A DNA stretch of 64,000 bases from Erythrobacter oryzae (GTDB lineage: Bacteria; Pseudomonadota; Alphaproteobacteria; Sphingomonadales; Sphingomonadaceae), in the NCBI RefSeq assembly GCF_030271515.1, contig NZ_JASCXI010000001.1, forward strand, positions 911,921 to 975,920, written 5' to 3'. Below the pieces are notes generated by a model. It saw only the letters and a program-made list of their open reading frames with translations. It made no database searches and was not told where the DNA came from. Both the position numbers and the translations under genes were made by a program. This document shows, piece by piece, positions 26,066 to 34,786 of the stretch. Every line of letters starts with the position of its first letter. Within the stretch, counting starts at the first letter, position 1.

Positions 26066-26665
26066 TCAATCCCGGGGCCGGAGCATCGTCCAGAAATGCG
26101 GACCGCCCGGCACCTGCCATTCGTCCACGATCCCGAAGCCGAGGCGCTGGTAGATCGCGACATTGCCGGGCTTGGCGGTCTCCAGACAGACATCGACTCC
26201 GAGCCGGTTCGCCTCGGCGATGCCGGCGCGGATCGCATGGCCGCCCCAGGCCTTGCCCTGCGCATCGGGCCGCACGGCCGCATAGCGCAGGTAGAGATGA
26301 TCCTCGCCCGCCGGGATATGCTTCGCGAGATGGCGACCCGTCCGCTCGGCCCGCCCGATCGCGGGGCCGAAGATCCGGAGCATCCGCCACAGCTCAGCCG
26401 GGGTGATCGGGTCGTGGTGGTGGACCTTGCCCGGCAATCGCCACAGCGTCACCGCCTCCCTTGCGGGTGCGGCAAGGATCATTCCGTGGCGCAGGTGATC
26501 GGCGAAAAGCCAATCGAAGAAGCGCGGCAGGCGGCGGCGGCGCGCGGCGGCATCGGGCATGATCCATTGCAGCGCCGGATCGTCCTGGAACGCCAGAGCG
26601 AGAGTCTCGACGGCTTCGCGGCGCATCCCCGACGCGCCGTCAACGATCGCGCGCGGGATGCTCAT
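26066..26665 (-). CDS. GNAT family N-acetyltransferase
   Basis: A 199-residue acetyltransferase. EDHLYLRYAAVRPDAQGKAWGGHAIRAGIAEANRLG contains the acetyl-CoA pyrophosphate-binding segment (Q-G-K-A-x-G/A), and VCLETAKPGNVAIYQRLGFGIVDEW is the C-terminal GNAT signature. The substrate is unknown. Its ATG overlaps the stop of the preceding small gene (ATGA), so they form an operon. It is the first chromosomal gene beyond the element's right end. Confidence 0.88.
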   Translation of the reverse strand: MSIPRAIVDGASGMRREAVETLALAFQDDPALQWIMPDAAARRRRLPRFFDWLFADHLRHGMILAAPAREAVTLWRLPGKVHHHDPITPAELWRMLRIFGPAIGRAERTGRHLAKHIPAGEDHLYLRYAAVRPDAQGKAWGGHAIRAGIAEANRLGVDVCLETAKPGNVAIYQRLGFGIVDEWQVPGGPHFWTMLRPRD

Positions 26666-26973
26666 GCGGGGAAAGGTGCGCGCCGCACCGCAAGTCCGAA
26701 ACCCACACGAACCGCAAAGACGAACCGCACGCCCGCGACGAAATCGCGCGGCAGATGCGCCAGCCTCAGGCCGGTCAGTTCGACCATCGCCCCGTATTGA
26801 GTATAGGCCCCCAGCACGCCGTCCCGCTCGGGCGTGATGCCGATGGTGGTGTGGACCATCAGCGCATCCGTCATGGGTTCGCCGACGGATGGAGGTGCGT
26901 GCGCCGCGCAGGCACAGCCGCGGGCCACGGCGGCGCTGTGCAGTGTGAAATCCTCTCCGGCGAAGTCCTTCAT
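26662..26973 (-). CDS. hypothetical protein upstream of the GNAT gene
   Basis: About 103 residues, no family recognised. It includes a Cys-containing stretch (SAAVARGCACAAHAPPSVG) and GITPERDGVLGAYTQYGAMVELTGLRLAHLPRDFVAGVRFVFAVRVGFGLAVRR, a moderately hydrophobic C-terminus. The main support for its being real is the ATGA overlap with the GNAT gene. The start is uncertain: ATG at 26973 or a TTG at 26991. Confidence 0.4.
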   Translation of the reverse strand: MKDFAGEDFTLHSAAVARGCACAAHAPPSVGEPMTDALMVHTTIGITPERDGVLGAYTQYGAMVELTGLRLAHLPRDFVAGVRFVFAVRVGFGLAVRRAPFPA

Positions 26974-27105
26974 CAGGCCTTCATCATGCAACAGGCCGCA
27001 AATGTGAAGCAGTTCCGGATCGACCGAATGCCCGTCGATATGCGCAAGCGCGCGGCTGAAGACGCTCGTCGCACAGGGAAGCCGTGCACGACATAACTGA
27101 TGGCC

Positions 27106-28260
27106 TCAGCTCGCTGTCATGACCACGGTCAGACGGCGGTATCCGACGGTGCGGACTAGGTCGCCATAGCGCTCCTCGCCCGGCTCGGCGGCGAGCACCG
27201 TGATGGCGCGGGTGCGCTCGCCGAGCTGGCGGATGAGGCTGCGCAGAAGGGTGCGCGCATGGGCCGCACCGAGGCAGTTGTGGTGCCCGCTGCCGAAGCC
27301 GAGGTGCGGATTGGGCGCTCGGTCCAAGCGCACTTCCTCAGGCGCATCGAACACGGTCTCGTCGAAATTGGCCGAAGCCCAGCATAGCGAAGCGCGCGCG
27401 CCCGGGACGATCCGCTGCCCGCCGACCTCGGCACCCGCGGGGCACACCCGCCCGATATGGGTGAGCGGCGAAGTGACGCGCACGAATTCCTCGACCGCAA
27501 AGGGGATGCGCCGGGGATCGGCGCAAAGCGCTTCGAGCGCGGCGCGGGCCTGCGCGAAATAGGCGATGATCGCCGAGACCGCGGTGATCACCGTGTCGCG
27601 CCCGCCGGCGAAGACGAGGTTGGCGATCCCGGCCATTTCGTCGTCGGTGAGCGGGCGGCCATCGATCGCCATGCGGGTCATCGCGCCGAAGAAATCCTCG
27701 CGCGGCTCGGCCCGTGCCGCCGCGATCCGGGCGCGGATGTGGCGGTCGAGCACCGAGCCCTTGGCCGTGCTGTCCTCCCCATCGTGGAACACATGGATGC
27801 CCCAGCCGATCCACTCCTCCGCCTCGGCCTCGGGCAGGCCGAGCAGCAGGGTAAGCGCGCGCGATTGCAGCGGCAGGGCAAAGCCTCGGACGACCTCGAC
27901 CTCGTCTTGGGCTATGGCAGCATCGATCGCGCGCGCGACCAGCGCGTCAATGGCGGCGATATAGTCGGGCTGGACGGGGCGCATGAAGGTGGGCTTCAAC
28001 AGGTCGCGCCACGCCTTGTGCGCGGGGGGATCGGTCTCGATCGGGAGCTGGCGGACCGAGCGCACCCCCGTCTCCTCGGGGATCGGCACGCGGCCCGGCG
28101 CGTCGGAGCTGAAGGTCTGCCAGTCGCGCGCCGCCGCCCTGACGGCGCGGTGGCCGAGGATCATCGGGATCGGTTCGCCAGCGAAGTCCACCACCAGCAC
28201 GCCGTCGTCTCGGCGCGCGGTGCCGAAGGGGTCGCGGGTCATGTCGGAAGTTTCGGCCAT
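27106..28260 (-). CDS. cytochrome P450
   Basis: A 384-residue soluble P450. The haem ligand loop is FGSGHHNCLG (Cys329), the I-helix motif is FAGGRDT (oxygen activation), and EEFVR is the ExxR of the K helix; ETDPPAHKAWRDLL is the typical C-helix region of bacterial P450s. It would hydroxylate a small lipophilic substrate using external ferredoxin and reductase, neither of which is encoded nearby. GAGG lies 8 nt before the ATG at 28260. The substrate cannot be predicted. Confidence 0.93.
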   Translation of the reverse strand: MAETSDMTRDPFGTARRDDGVLVVDFAGEPIPMILGHRAVRAAARDWQTFSSDAPGRVPIPEETGVRSVRQLPIETDPPAHKAWRDLLKPTFMRPVQPDYIAAIDALVARAIDAAIAQDEVEVVRGFALPLQSRALTLLLGLPEAEAEEWIGWGIHVFHDGEDSTAKGSVLDRHIRARIAAARAEPREDFFGAMTRMAIDGRPLTDDEMAGIANLVFAGGRDTVITAVSAIIAYFAQARAALEALCADPRRIPFAVEEFVRVTSPLTHIGRVCPAGAEVGGQRIVPGARASLCWASANFDETVFDAPEEVRLDRAPNPHLGFGSGHHNCLGAAHARTLLRSLIRQLGERTRAITVLAAEPGEERYGDLVRTVGYRRLTVVMTAS

Positions 28261-28415
28261 AACGTGGGCCTCACATCAAAGCCGTGACCGCCTGTCTCGC
28301 ACAATCGGCCGGAGCGCATGGATTGAACAGTTTTTGACCGCGACAGTGCAAGCATGGCCGACAGACGACAGGGATCGGACAGATTATCCTGCCGCCACAA
28401 AAGAGAGGATCACCG

Positions 28416-29954
28416 ATGAAACGCGCCCTTGCTGCCTTCGCCAGCGCACTCGCGCTGTTCGCCGCCCAGCCCGCCGCCGCCGCGCCTGCCCCGGCGCGCG
28501 ACGTGCTCGAGGGCGAGGTCGTCTACCACATCTTCCAGCGCAGCTTCCGTGACAGCAACGGCGATGGCCACGGCGATCTGGAGGGCGTGCGGCAATCGCT
28601 GCCCTATCTCGAAAAGCTCGGCGTCACCGCGATCCTGATGACCCCGCTCTATCAGGGGCGCACCTACCACAATTATTTCGCGACCGATTTCGAAGGGATC
28701 GACCCGCGCTACGGCACCCGCGCCGACTTGCAGCGCCTGATCGCCGACGCCCATGCGAAGGGCATCAAGGTCTTCCTCGACATGGAGTTCCAGTATCTGG
28801 CCGAGGGCCACCCGTGGTGGACGGCGGCGATGGCCGACCGCACCTCGCCCTACAACGACTGGATGCTGTGGGACGACCGTGCGGCGGGCATCGCCGAGGA
28901 AGGCCCCTTCGGCCTCAGGGAAATCCGCCATTTCAACCGCGACACTCACGGCGTCACCACCGTCGCGATGAAGCACCCGGACGTGCGCGCTTATTTCGAC
29001 CGGTACCTCGCAGGCTGGATCGACCCCAATGGTGACGGCCAGTTCGACGACGGGGTGGACGGCTTCCGGCTCGACCACATGATGGACGATCTCGACAGCA
29101 AGGGGTTGCTGACGAGCCTGTTCGAGGATTTCTGGAACCCCGCCCTCGCCAAACTGCGCGCGAAGAACCCTGATCTCGCCTTCCTCGCCGAACAGTGGGA
29201 CTGGAGATATGGCGAGGACTACCTCGCCCGCGCCGATGTCAGCGCGGTTTTCGCCTTTCCGATCCACGACGCGATCCGCAAGTTCGATGCCGCCGCTCTG
29301 GCGCAAGCGATCACGCGCACGGGCGAGGTTACCCCGGCGGGCAAGACCCAGATGATCTTCGCCGAGAACCACGATGTCAGCCGCATCGCCTCCGACCCCG
29401 GCATCAGCCCGGAGCGGCTGCGCACCGCAGCGGCGCTGATGTTCCTGCTCAGGGGCACCCCGATCGTCTATTACGGGCAGGAGCTCGGCATGCGCGGCGC
29501 CTATGACGCGGGCTACACCACCGACGAGCGCGACATTCCGATGCGCGAGGCGTTCAAGTGGTCCGCAACCGACGCCGCGCCCGGGCAGGCGCTGTGGTAC
29601 AAGCGCCCGGGCGAGCGTTACTGGGACCAGCGCTACGCCCGCGATCATGACGGCGTCTCGGTCGCGGAGCAGGAGGCGAACCCGGCCTCGCTGCTCAACC
29701 ACTACCGCAAGCTTGCCTCCCTGCGCGCCGCGCATCCGGCGCTCGCGCGCGGCACGCAGCGGGTGCTGGAGGCGTCGGCCGGGATGCTCGCAGTCGAGCG
29801 CACCTTCGAAGGCGAGCGGCTGGTGATCGTCGCCAACCTCACCGGCGCGCCGGCCGAAGTGCCCGCGCTGGCAGGCGATGGCCCCGATCTTCTCTCGGGC
29901 GAGCGCAAGGCGCTCAGGCCGTGGCAGACCGCGCTCTACCGCCCGGCGAGGTAA
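28416..29954 (+). CDS. exported alpha-amylase family (GH13) glycosidase
   Basis: A 512-residue glycoside hydrolase with an N-terminal signal peptide (MKRALAAFASALALFAAQPAAAA). The GH13 barrel is complete: FQRSFRDSNGDGHGDLEG, nucleophile Asp220 (DGFRLDHM), acid/base Glu260 (FLAEQWDW) and Asp321 (IFAENHD). The RDSNGDGHGDLEG sequence and trehalose synthase/oligo-glucosidase-like layout suggest action on short alpha-glucans in the periplasm. GAGAGGA precedes the ATG. It is followed by a convergent AraC regulator overlapping its last 19 bp, and by a GH92 gene, forming a carbohydrate-use locus. Confidence 0.92.
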   Translation: MKRALAAFASALALFAAQPAAAAPAPARDVLEGEVVYHIFQRSFRDSNGDGHGDLEGVRQSLPYLEKLGVTAILMTPLYQGRTYHNYFATDFEGIDPRYGTRADLQRLIADAHAKGIKVFLDMEFQYLAEGHPWWTAAMADRTSPYNDWMLWDDRAAGIAEEGPFGLREIRHFNRDTHGVTTVAMKHPDVRAYFDRYLAGWIDPNGDGQFDDGVDGFRLDHMMDDLDSKGLLTSLFEDFWNPALAKLRAKNPDLAFLAEQWDWRYGEDYLARADVSAVFAFPIHDAIRKFDAAALAQAITRTGEVTPAGKTQMIFAENHDVSRIASDPGISPERLRTAAALMFLLRGTPIVYYGQELGMRGAYDAGYTTDERDIPMREAFKWSATDAAPGQALWYKRPGERYWDQRYARDHDGVSVAEQEANPASLLNHYRKLASLRAAHPALARGTQRVLEASAGMLAVERTFEGERLVIVANLTGAPAEVPALAGDGPDLLSGERKALRPWQTALYRPAR

Positions 29955-30754
29955 CGCCGCCGGAAATCGCTCGGCGACACGCCGAAGCGCTTCCGGAAGG
30001 CGGCGGTGAAGTGCGAGGGCGTCTGGAACCCGCTGCGCCAGGCGATGTCCGAGACCCGCGCGCCTTCGGTCGTGAGGCTGCGGGCGGCAGCGCGCAGGCG
30101 GTAGGCGCGGGCATATTCGGCAAAGCCCACTCCGAAGGCGCGGGCGAAGGCACGCGAGAAGTAGGAGGGCGAAAGGTGGCAGCGCGCCGCCGCCTCCTCG
30201 ATCGTCACCAGCCGGAAATCGGCCCCCGCGACCAGATCGAGCGCCGGGCGCAAGCGGTGGAGGCTGCGCCCGGCGGCGGTCGTCTCGGCCTGCGGCGCGG
30301 TGCCCGGCAGCTCCTTGAGCAACAGGCGGGTGAGCGCCAGCACGTCGGCGGCGCGGCCCGGTGCCTCGGCGAGCGCCGCCAGCCAGTCGAACCCCGCCGC
30401 CAGCCGCGCCGCGACCGCCGCGTCCGGCCGGATCGCCTGCGCAGTGGCGAGGCTCTCGTAGCCCAAGGCAGCGTCGCAATGCACCAGCACCCACTCGGTC
30501 GCCCCGGCGGCGAGGCGGAAATCGTGGGTGGTCATCGCGGGGAGGAACAGCAGCGTGCCGTCCGCGATGGGCAGCGTGCCCCATTCGGTTGCCACGCTAC
30601 CCTCGGCGCGGGCGAACCAGATCAGCTCGGCCGGCTCGTGGAAATGCGGGAAGGGCTCGGGCGCGCTCGAGCCGGCGGGGCGCAGCACACGCTCGACCCT
30701 GACCGAAGAGGCCGGATCGAGCGCAATCGGCTCGCACAGGGTGCCCGTGTCCAT
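29936..30754 (-). CDS. AraC family transcriptional regulator
   Basis: A 272-residue regulator. The N-terminal half is a cupin-like ligand domain (FPHFHEPAELIWFARAEG). The C-terminal 100 residues carry two helix-turn-helix motifs: VTIEEAAARCHLSPSYFSRAFARAFG and VSDIAWRSGFQTPSHFTAAFRKRFGVSPSDFRR, the AraC signature. It probably controls the flanking glycosidase genes in response to a sugar; this is inferred from position. The ATG at 30754 has no clear ribosome binding site, but the longer frame upstream reads through non-coding sequence. Confidence 0.9.
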   Translation of the reverse strand: MDTGTLCEPIALDPASSVRVERVLRPAGSSAPEPFPHFHEPAELIWFARAEGSVATEWGTLPIADGTLLFLPAMTTHDFRLAAGATEWVLVHCDAALGYESLATAQAIRPDAAVAARLAAGFDWLAALAEAPGRAADVLALTRLLLKELPGTAPQAETTAAGRSLHRLRPALDLVAGADFRLVTIEEAAARCHLSPSYFSRAFARAFGVGFAEYARAYRLRAAARSLTTEGARVSDIAWRSGFQTPSHFTAAFRKRFGVSPSDFRRRYLAGR

Positions 30755-30925
30755 AGCGCAAGGATAGAACAGATTTGTGCGGTATGCGTCAACGGTGTCA
30801 AGCGCGGTGCGCCGCCGATCAGGACAAGGATCGGACAGCAATTCGTCGCTCGCGTGCAATCCGCTGGGGACTTGCCAAACCGCCAAACCTGCTATGCGTA
30901 AGCGCCGGATGGGGAGGATGTTCGC

Positions 30926-33136
30926 ATGAGGGGATGGAAGCGTCTGGTCGCAGGGCTTGCAGGCCTGATGGCTGCCGTCGCGCCCGCCGGAGCGCAGCCC
31001 GAACCCACCGCGCCCCCGCCCGCATCGCCTTCTTCCTACGTCGACCCCTTCATCGGCACCGACGGCACCGGGCACACCTTCCCCGGCCCCGCGCGCCCCT
31101 TCGGCATGATCCAGCCCGGCCCCGACAATGCCGACACCGGATGGGAATACACCTCGGGCTACCAGTACCGCGCCCCGCAGATCATCGGCTTCTCGCACAC
31201 GCGGGCGAGCGGGACGGGGATTCCGGAGCTGGGCGATGTGCTGCTGATGCCGTCCGCCACCCGCCGCCCCGCGATGGCGAGCGGCAAGGCAGGCGAGATG
31301 GCGCGCGCGGGCTACTACGCGGTCACCCTGCCCGACAATGGCGTGAAGGTCGAACTGACCGCCTCGCTGCGCAGCGCGATGCACCGCTACACCTTCTCCC
31401 AGAGCGGGCGGGTGTGGGTGCTGGTCGATCTCCAGCATGGCCTCACCTTCCGCACCGACGAGCAGCCGGTGCAGTCCATCGCCAACCGCTTCGGCCCCGA
31501 CAGCTTCGAGGGCGAGGCGGTACGCCGCAACTGGACCACGCGCACCATCGCCTGGAGCGTGCGCTTCAACCGGCCGATCGCCGCGGTGGAGGTCCTGCCC
31601 CCGCGCGCGGGTGACGCCGCGCCGCGCTACATGCTCGCCTTCGATCTGCCCGAGGGCGAGCGCACCCTGCTGGTCAAAGCCGGCATGGCGACCACCGACG
31701 CGCAAGGCGCGCGCGGCAACCGCGAGGAGGTGTTCGGCTGGGACTTCGACGCACTCGCCGCCGCCGCGCAAGCCGAGTGGGACGCGCTGCTCGCCCGCGC
31801 GACCATCGAAGGCCCCGCAAGCCAGCAGCGCAGCTTCACCACCGCGCTCTATCACGTTTTCCTCCACCCCTCGGTGGTGAGCGACGTCGACGGGCGGTTC
31901 CGTGGCCCCGACGGCCGCATCCGCACCGCGCCCGCCGGGCACCTAAGGTATTCCACCTTCTCGCTGTGGGACACCTTCCGCGCCGCCCATCCGCTTTACA
32001 CATTGCTCGCGCCCGAAAGGGTCGACGATTTTGTCGCCTCGCTGCTCGATCACCAGCAGGCCGCCGGGCGCCTGCCCAAGTGGCCGATCTGGGGCGGCGA
32101 GACCGGCACGATGATCGGCGAGCCCGCTTTGCCGGTGATTGCCGAGGCCTGGGCCAAGGGCTTTCGCGGTTTCGACGGCAGCCGTGCGCTCGCGGCAATG
32201 GTCGCGACCTCGACCCGCGACGCGGTGCCCGTCTACGAAGGCGACCACTCGATCTCGCAATGGTCGCTCTACGACCGCTATGGCTATTACCCCACCGACG
32301 TCACCGGCGGCGAGGCGGTATCGCGCAGCCTCGAGGCGGGGATCGGCGATGCGGCGACCGCGCGGATGGCGGCGATGCTGGGCGAGAAGGCCGAGGCGAA
32401 GCGCTTCGGCAAGCGGGCGGAAAGCTGGCGCAAGCTGATCGACCCCGAAACGCGCCTTGCCCGCGGGCGCGATGCGGCGGGCGGGTGGCGCACCCCCTTC
32501 GATCCGCTCACGCCCACATCACCGCTCAACAATCCGGGCGACTATACCGAGGCGAACGCCTGGCAATATACCTGGACGCCCGCGCTGCATGACCCCGAGG
32601 GGCTGGTGAAGGCGCTGGGCGGGAAGAAGGCGGCGGGCGCGATGCTCGACCGGTTCTTCTTCGAGCTGCCCGTCACCAAGGGTGCCGAATATCTCGGGCA
32701 GGAGGCGATGATCGGGCAATACGCCCACGGCAACGAGCCGAGCCATCATGTGGCGTGGCTCTATGCCTACACCGACCGGCCCGAGCGCACGGCAGCGCTG
32801 GTGCGGCGGATCGCGGAGAGCTTTTACCGCGACACCCCCGATGGCCTCGTCGGCAATGAGGACGCAGGCCAGATGAGCGCGTGGTATGTGTTTGCGACAC
32901 TCGGCTTCTACCCGATCGATCCTGTCAGCGCGAACTATGTCGCAGGCCTGCCGCTGACCCCGCGCGCGGTGCTGCGGGTGCCGGGGCGCGCCGAACTGAT
33001 GATCGAACAGGCGGGCTGCAAGGAGGGCCCCGTCGGCGTCTCGCTGGAAGGCAAGGCCTATCCCGTCACCGCCCTGCCCCATGCGGCGCTGGTCAAGGGA
33101 GGGACACTGGTGCTGTCGGGATGCGCTAGACGCTGA
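30926..33136 (+). CDS. GH92 family exported glycosidase (alpha-mannosidase type)
   Basis: A 736-residue protein with a signal peptide (LVAGLAGLMAAVAPAGA). SSYVDPFIGTDGTGHTFPGPARPFGMIQPGPD is the hallmark N-terminus of GH92, and TFSLWDTFRAAHPL, NEPSHHVAWLYAY and NEDAGQMSAWYVFATLGFYPIDP are its catalytic-domain signatures. GH92 enzymes are calcium-dependent exo-alpha-mannosidases acting on mannans or N-glycans. GGGAGG precedes the ATG. It is divergent from the AraC gene and overlaps the convergent VIT gene by 11 bp. Confidence 0.95.
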   Translation: MRGWKRLVAGLAGLMAAVAPAGAQPEPTAPPPASPSSYVDPFIGTDGTGHTFPGPARPFGMIQPGPDNADTGWEYTSGYQYRAPQIIGFSHTRASGTGIPELGDVLLMPSATRRPAMASGKAGEMARAGYYAVTLPDNGVKVELTASLRSAMHRYTFSQSGRVWVLVDLQHGLTFRTDEQPVQSIANRFGPDSFEGEAVRRNWTTRTIAWSVRFNRPIAAVEVLPPRAGDAAPRYMLAFDLPEGERTLLVKAGMATTDAQGARGNREEVFGWDFDALAAAAQAEWDALLARATIEGPASQQRSFTTALYHVFLHPSVVSDVDGRFRGPDGRIRTAPAGHLRYSTFSLWDTFRAAHPLYTLLAPERVDDFVASLLDHQQAAGRLPKWPIWGGETGTMIGEPALPVIAEAWAKGFRGFDGSRALAAMVATSTRDAVPVYEGDHSISQWSLYDRYGYYPTDVTGGEAVSRSLEAGIGDAATARMAAMLGEKAEAKRFGKRAESWRKLIDPETRLARGRDAAGGWRTPFDPLTPTSPLNNPGDYTEANAWQYTWTPALHDPEGLVKALGGKKAAGAMLDRFFFELPVTKGAEYLGQEAMIGQYAHGNEPSHHVAWLYAYTDRPERTAALVRRIAESFYRDTPDGLVGNEDAGQMSAWYVFATLGFYPIDPVSANYVAGLPLTPRAVLRVPGRAELMIEQAGCKEGPVGVSLEGKAYPVTALPHAALVKGGTLVLSGCARR

Positions 33137-33833
33137 CGCCGAACAGGCGGCCGACGGCGGCGGTGCTCGCCATCGCGAAGACGCCCCAGCCGACCACGCG
33201 CAGGGTGGCGGGGATAAGCGGCGCGGCCCCGGCCTTCGCTCCCAGCGCGCCGAGCACCGCGAGCGCCAGCACCGACACGGCCACGACCGTCATCATGATC
33301 GCGCCCGCAGGCGCCAGCCATGCCGCGATCAACGGCACGGCCGCCGCCGCGCTGAAGGTCACGCCCGAGGCCAGCGCCGCCTGAAGCGGCCGCGCGGCGA
33401 GATGCTCGGACAAGCCCAGCTCGTCGCGCACATGCGCCGCGAGCGGATCTGCCGCGCTCAGCTCCCGCGCCACCAGCGCCGCAGTTCCCTCGCTCAGGCC
33501 CCGCGCGCGGTAGATCGCGGCGAGTTCGGCTTCCTCGTCGGCGGGCGTGGCAGCGAGCGCCTCCTTCTCGCGGGCGATGTCGGCGTTTTCGGAATCGGCC
33601 TGCGAAGAGACCGAGATATACTCGCCCGCCGCCATCGACATCGCGCCCGCTATCAAGGCGGCCACCCCTGCCACCAGCACGGGCCCCGCCTCGGGCGTTG
33701 CCGCGGCGACGCCGATGATCAGCGAGGCGACCGAGATGATCCCGTCATTGGCCCCCAGCACCGCGGCGCGCAGCCAGCCGGTGCGGTGGACATAGTGCGG
33801 ATCGTCGGGGTGAGCGCTGGATGGGGTGGCCAT
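33126..33833 (-). CDS. VIT1/CCC1 family metal transporter
   Basis: A 235-residue inner-membrane protein. LRAAVLGANDGIISVASLIIGVAAA is the first helix with the ND motif, and AGAMSMAAGEYISVSSQADSENADIAREKEAL leads to a Glu-rich cytoplasmic helix pair with HVRDELGL; three hydrophobic helices follow. VIT/CCC1 proteins move Fe(II) or Mn(II), usually out of the cytoplasm in bacteria. I place the start at the ATG at 33833; an upstream ATG at 33866 would add a short basic leader. Confidence 0.9.
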   Translation of the reverse strand: MATPSSAHPDDPHYVHRTGWLRAAVLGANDGIISVASLIIGVAAATPEAGPVLVAGVAALIAGAMSMAAGEYISVSSQADSENADIAREKEALAATPADEEAELAAIYRARGLSEGTAALVARELSAADPLAAHVRDELGLSEHLAARPLQAALASGVTFSAAAAVPLIAAWLAPAGAIMMTVVAVSVLALAVLGALGAKAGAAPLIPATLRVVGWGVFAMASTAAVGRLFGVSV

Positions 33834-33878
33834 GATACGTGCCTTGTCCGCCTTCGCTACCGCCAAGGCAAGCGCAAC

Positions 33879-34700
33879 CTATGTCGCAGACCAGCCCGCG
33901 TCGATCATCAGCGCCGATCCCGTCACCACCCGCGCCGCCTCGCTCACCAGATACATCACCGCGGCGGCGGACTGTTCGGAGGTGATCTTTTCCTTGATGA
34001 GGTGCGGAGTGAGCTGGAGCTCGTAAGCCTCCTCCACCCCGAGCCCGCGCGCGGCGGCGAGATCGTCGGTCGCGGCGGCCACCATCGGGGTGTCGACCAG
34101 CCCCGGGCACAGGGCGTTGACGGTGATCCTGTGCTCGGCGAGCTCCCCCGCCATCGCGCGGGTCAGGCCCATCATGCCGTGCTTGGAGGCGCAGTAATGG
34201 GCATAGCCGGGCGTCCCGACATGCCCCGCGACCGAGGCGATGTTGACGATCCGCCCGCCTTCCCCTTTCGCGATCATGTGCGGCACCGCCGCGCGCACGA
34301 CGCGCCAAGCTCCGGTGAGATTGACGTCGATCATCGTGGTCCACATCGCCTCGTCGAGTTCGTGCGCGGGGCGACCGCCGGTGAGGATGCCGGCATTGTT
34401 GACGATGATGTCGATCCGCCCGAAGGCCTCCAGCGCCGCCGCCACAAACGCCTCGACCTCAGCCATGTCGCGCACGTCGCAGGCCATGGCGAGCGCGCGC
34501 ACGCCGTGGGCCTCGATCGCTTGCGCGACCTCGCCCAGCGCGCCGCCGAGCGCATAACCGACCGTCTCCATCGCCGCCGCGCCGACGTCGCAGATGGCCA
34601 CGTCCGCGCCGGCCTCGGCCAGCGCCAGCGCGATCGCCCGCCCCTGCCCGCGCGCCGCGCCCGTCACCAGTGCGGCCTTGCCTGCCAGTGTCCCTGCCAT
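33879..34700 (-). CDS. SDR family oxidoreductase, mycofactocin-type-like
   Basis: A 273-residue short-chain dehydrogenase. ALVTGAARGQGRAIALALAEAGADVAICDV is the cofactor-binding loop, NNAG and IASVAG follow, and the catalytic Tyr-Lys pair is in YAHYCASKHG. The insert between strands 2 and 3 and the TGAARGQGR loop resemble mycofactocin-dependent carveol-type dehydrogenases, which bind NAD tightly. The substrate is unknown and no mycofactocin gene is in the window. AGAGGGAC precedes the ATG. Confidence 0.88.
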   Translation of the reverse strand: MAGTLAGKAALVTGAARGQGRAIALALAEAGADVAICDVGAAAMETVGYALGGALGEVAQAIEAHGVRALAMACDVRDMAEVEAFVAAALEAFGRIDIIVNNAGILTGGRPAHELDEAMWTTMIDVNLTGAWRVVRAAVPHMIAKGEGGRIVNIASVAGHVGTPGYAHYCASKHGMMGLTRAMAGELAEHRITVNALCPGLVDTPMVAAATDDLAAARGLGVEEAYELQLTPHLIKEKITSEQSAAAVMYLVSEAARVVTGSALMIDAGWSAT

Positions 34701-34786
34701 GATCCGTCCCTCTCCTACGATCCGGGAGAGAAACTATCCGGCCTTGGCGATTTCCCAAGCGGCTGAAGTGATAGGTTGGCGGCGGC

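Noticed and set aside
28410..30584. 724-codon minus-strand frame over the GH13 gene
   Set aside because: Antisense shadow of a gene with an intact GH13 active site; its Arg/Gly/His-rich composition is typical of such shadows.
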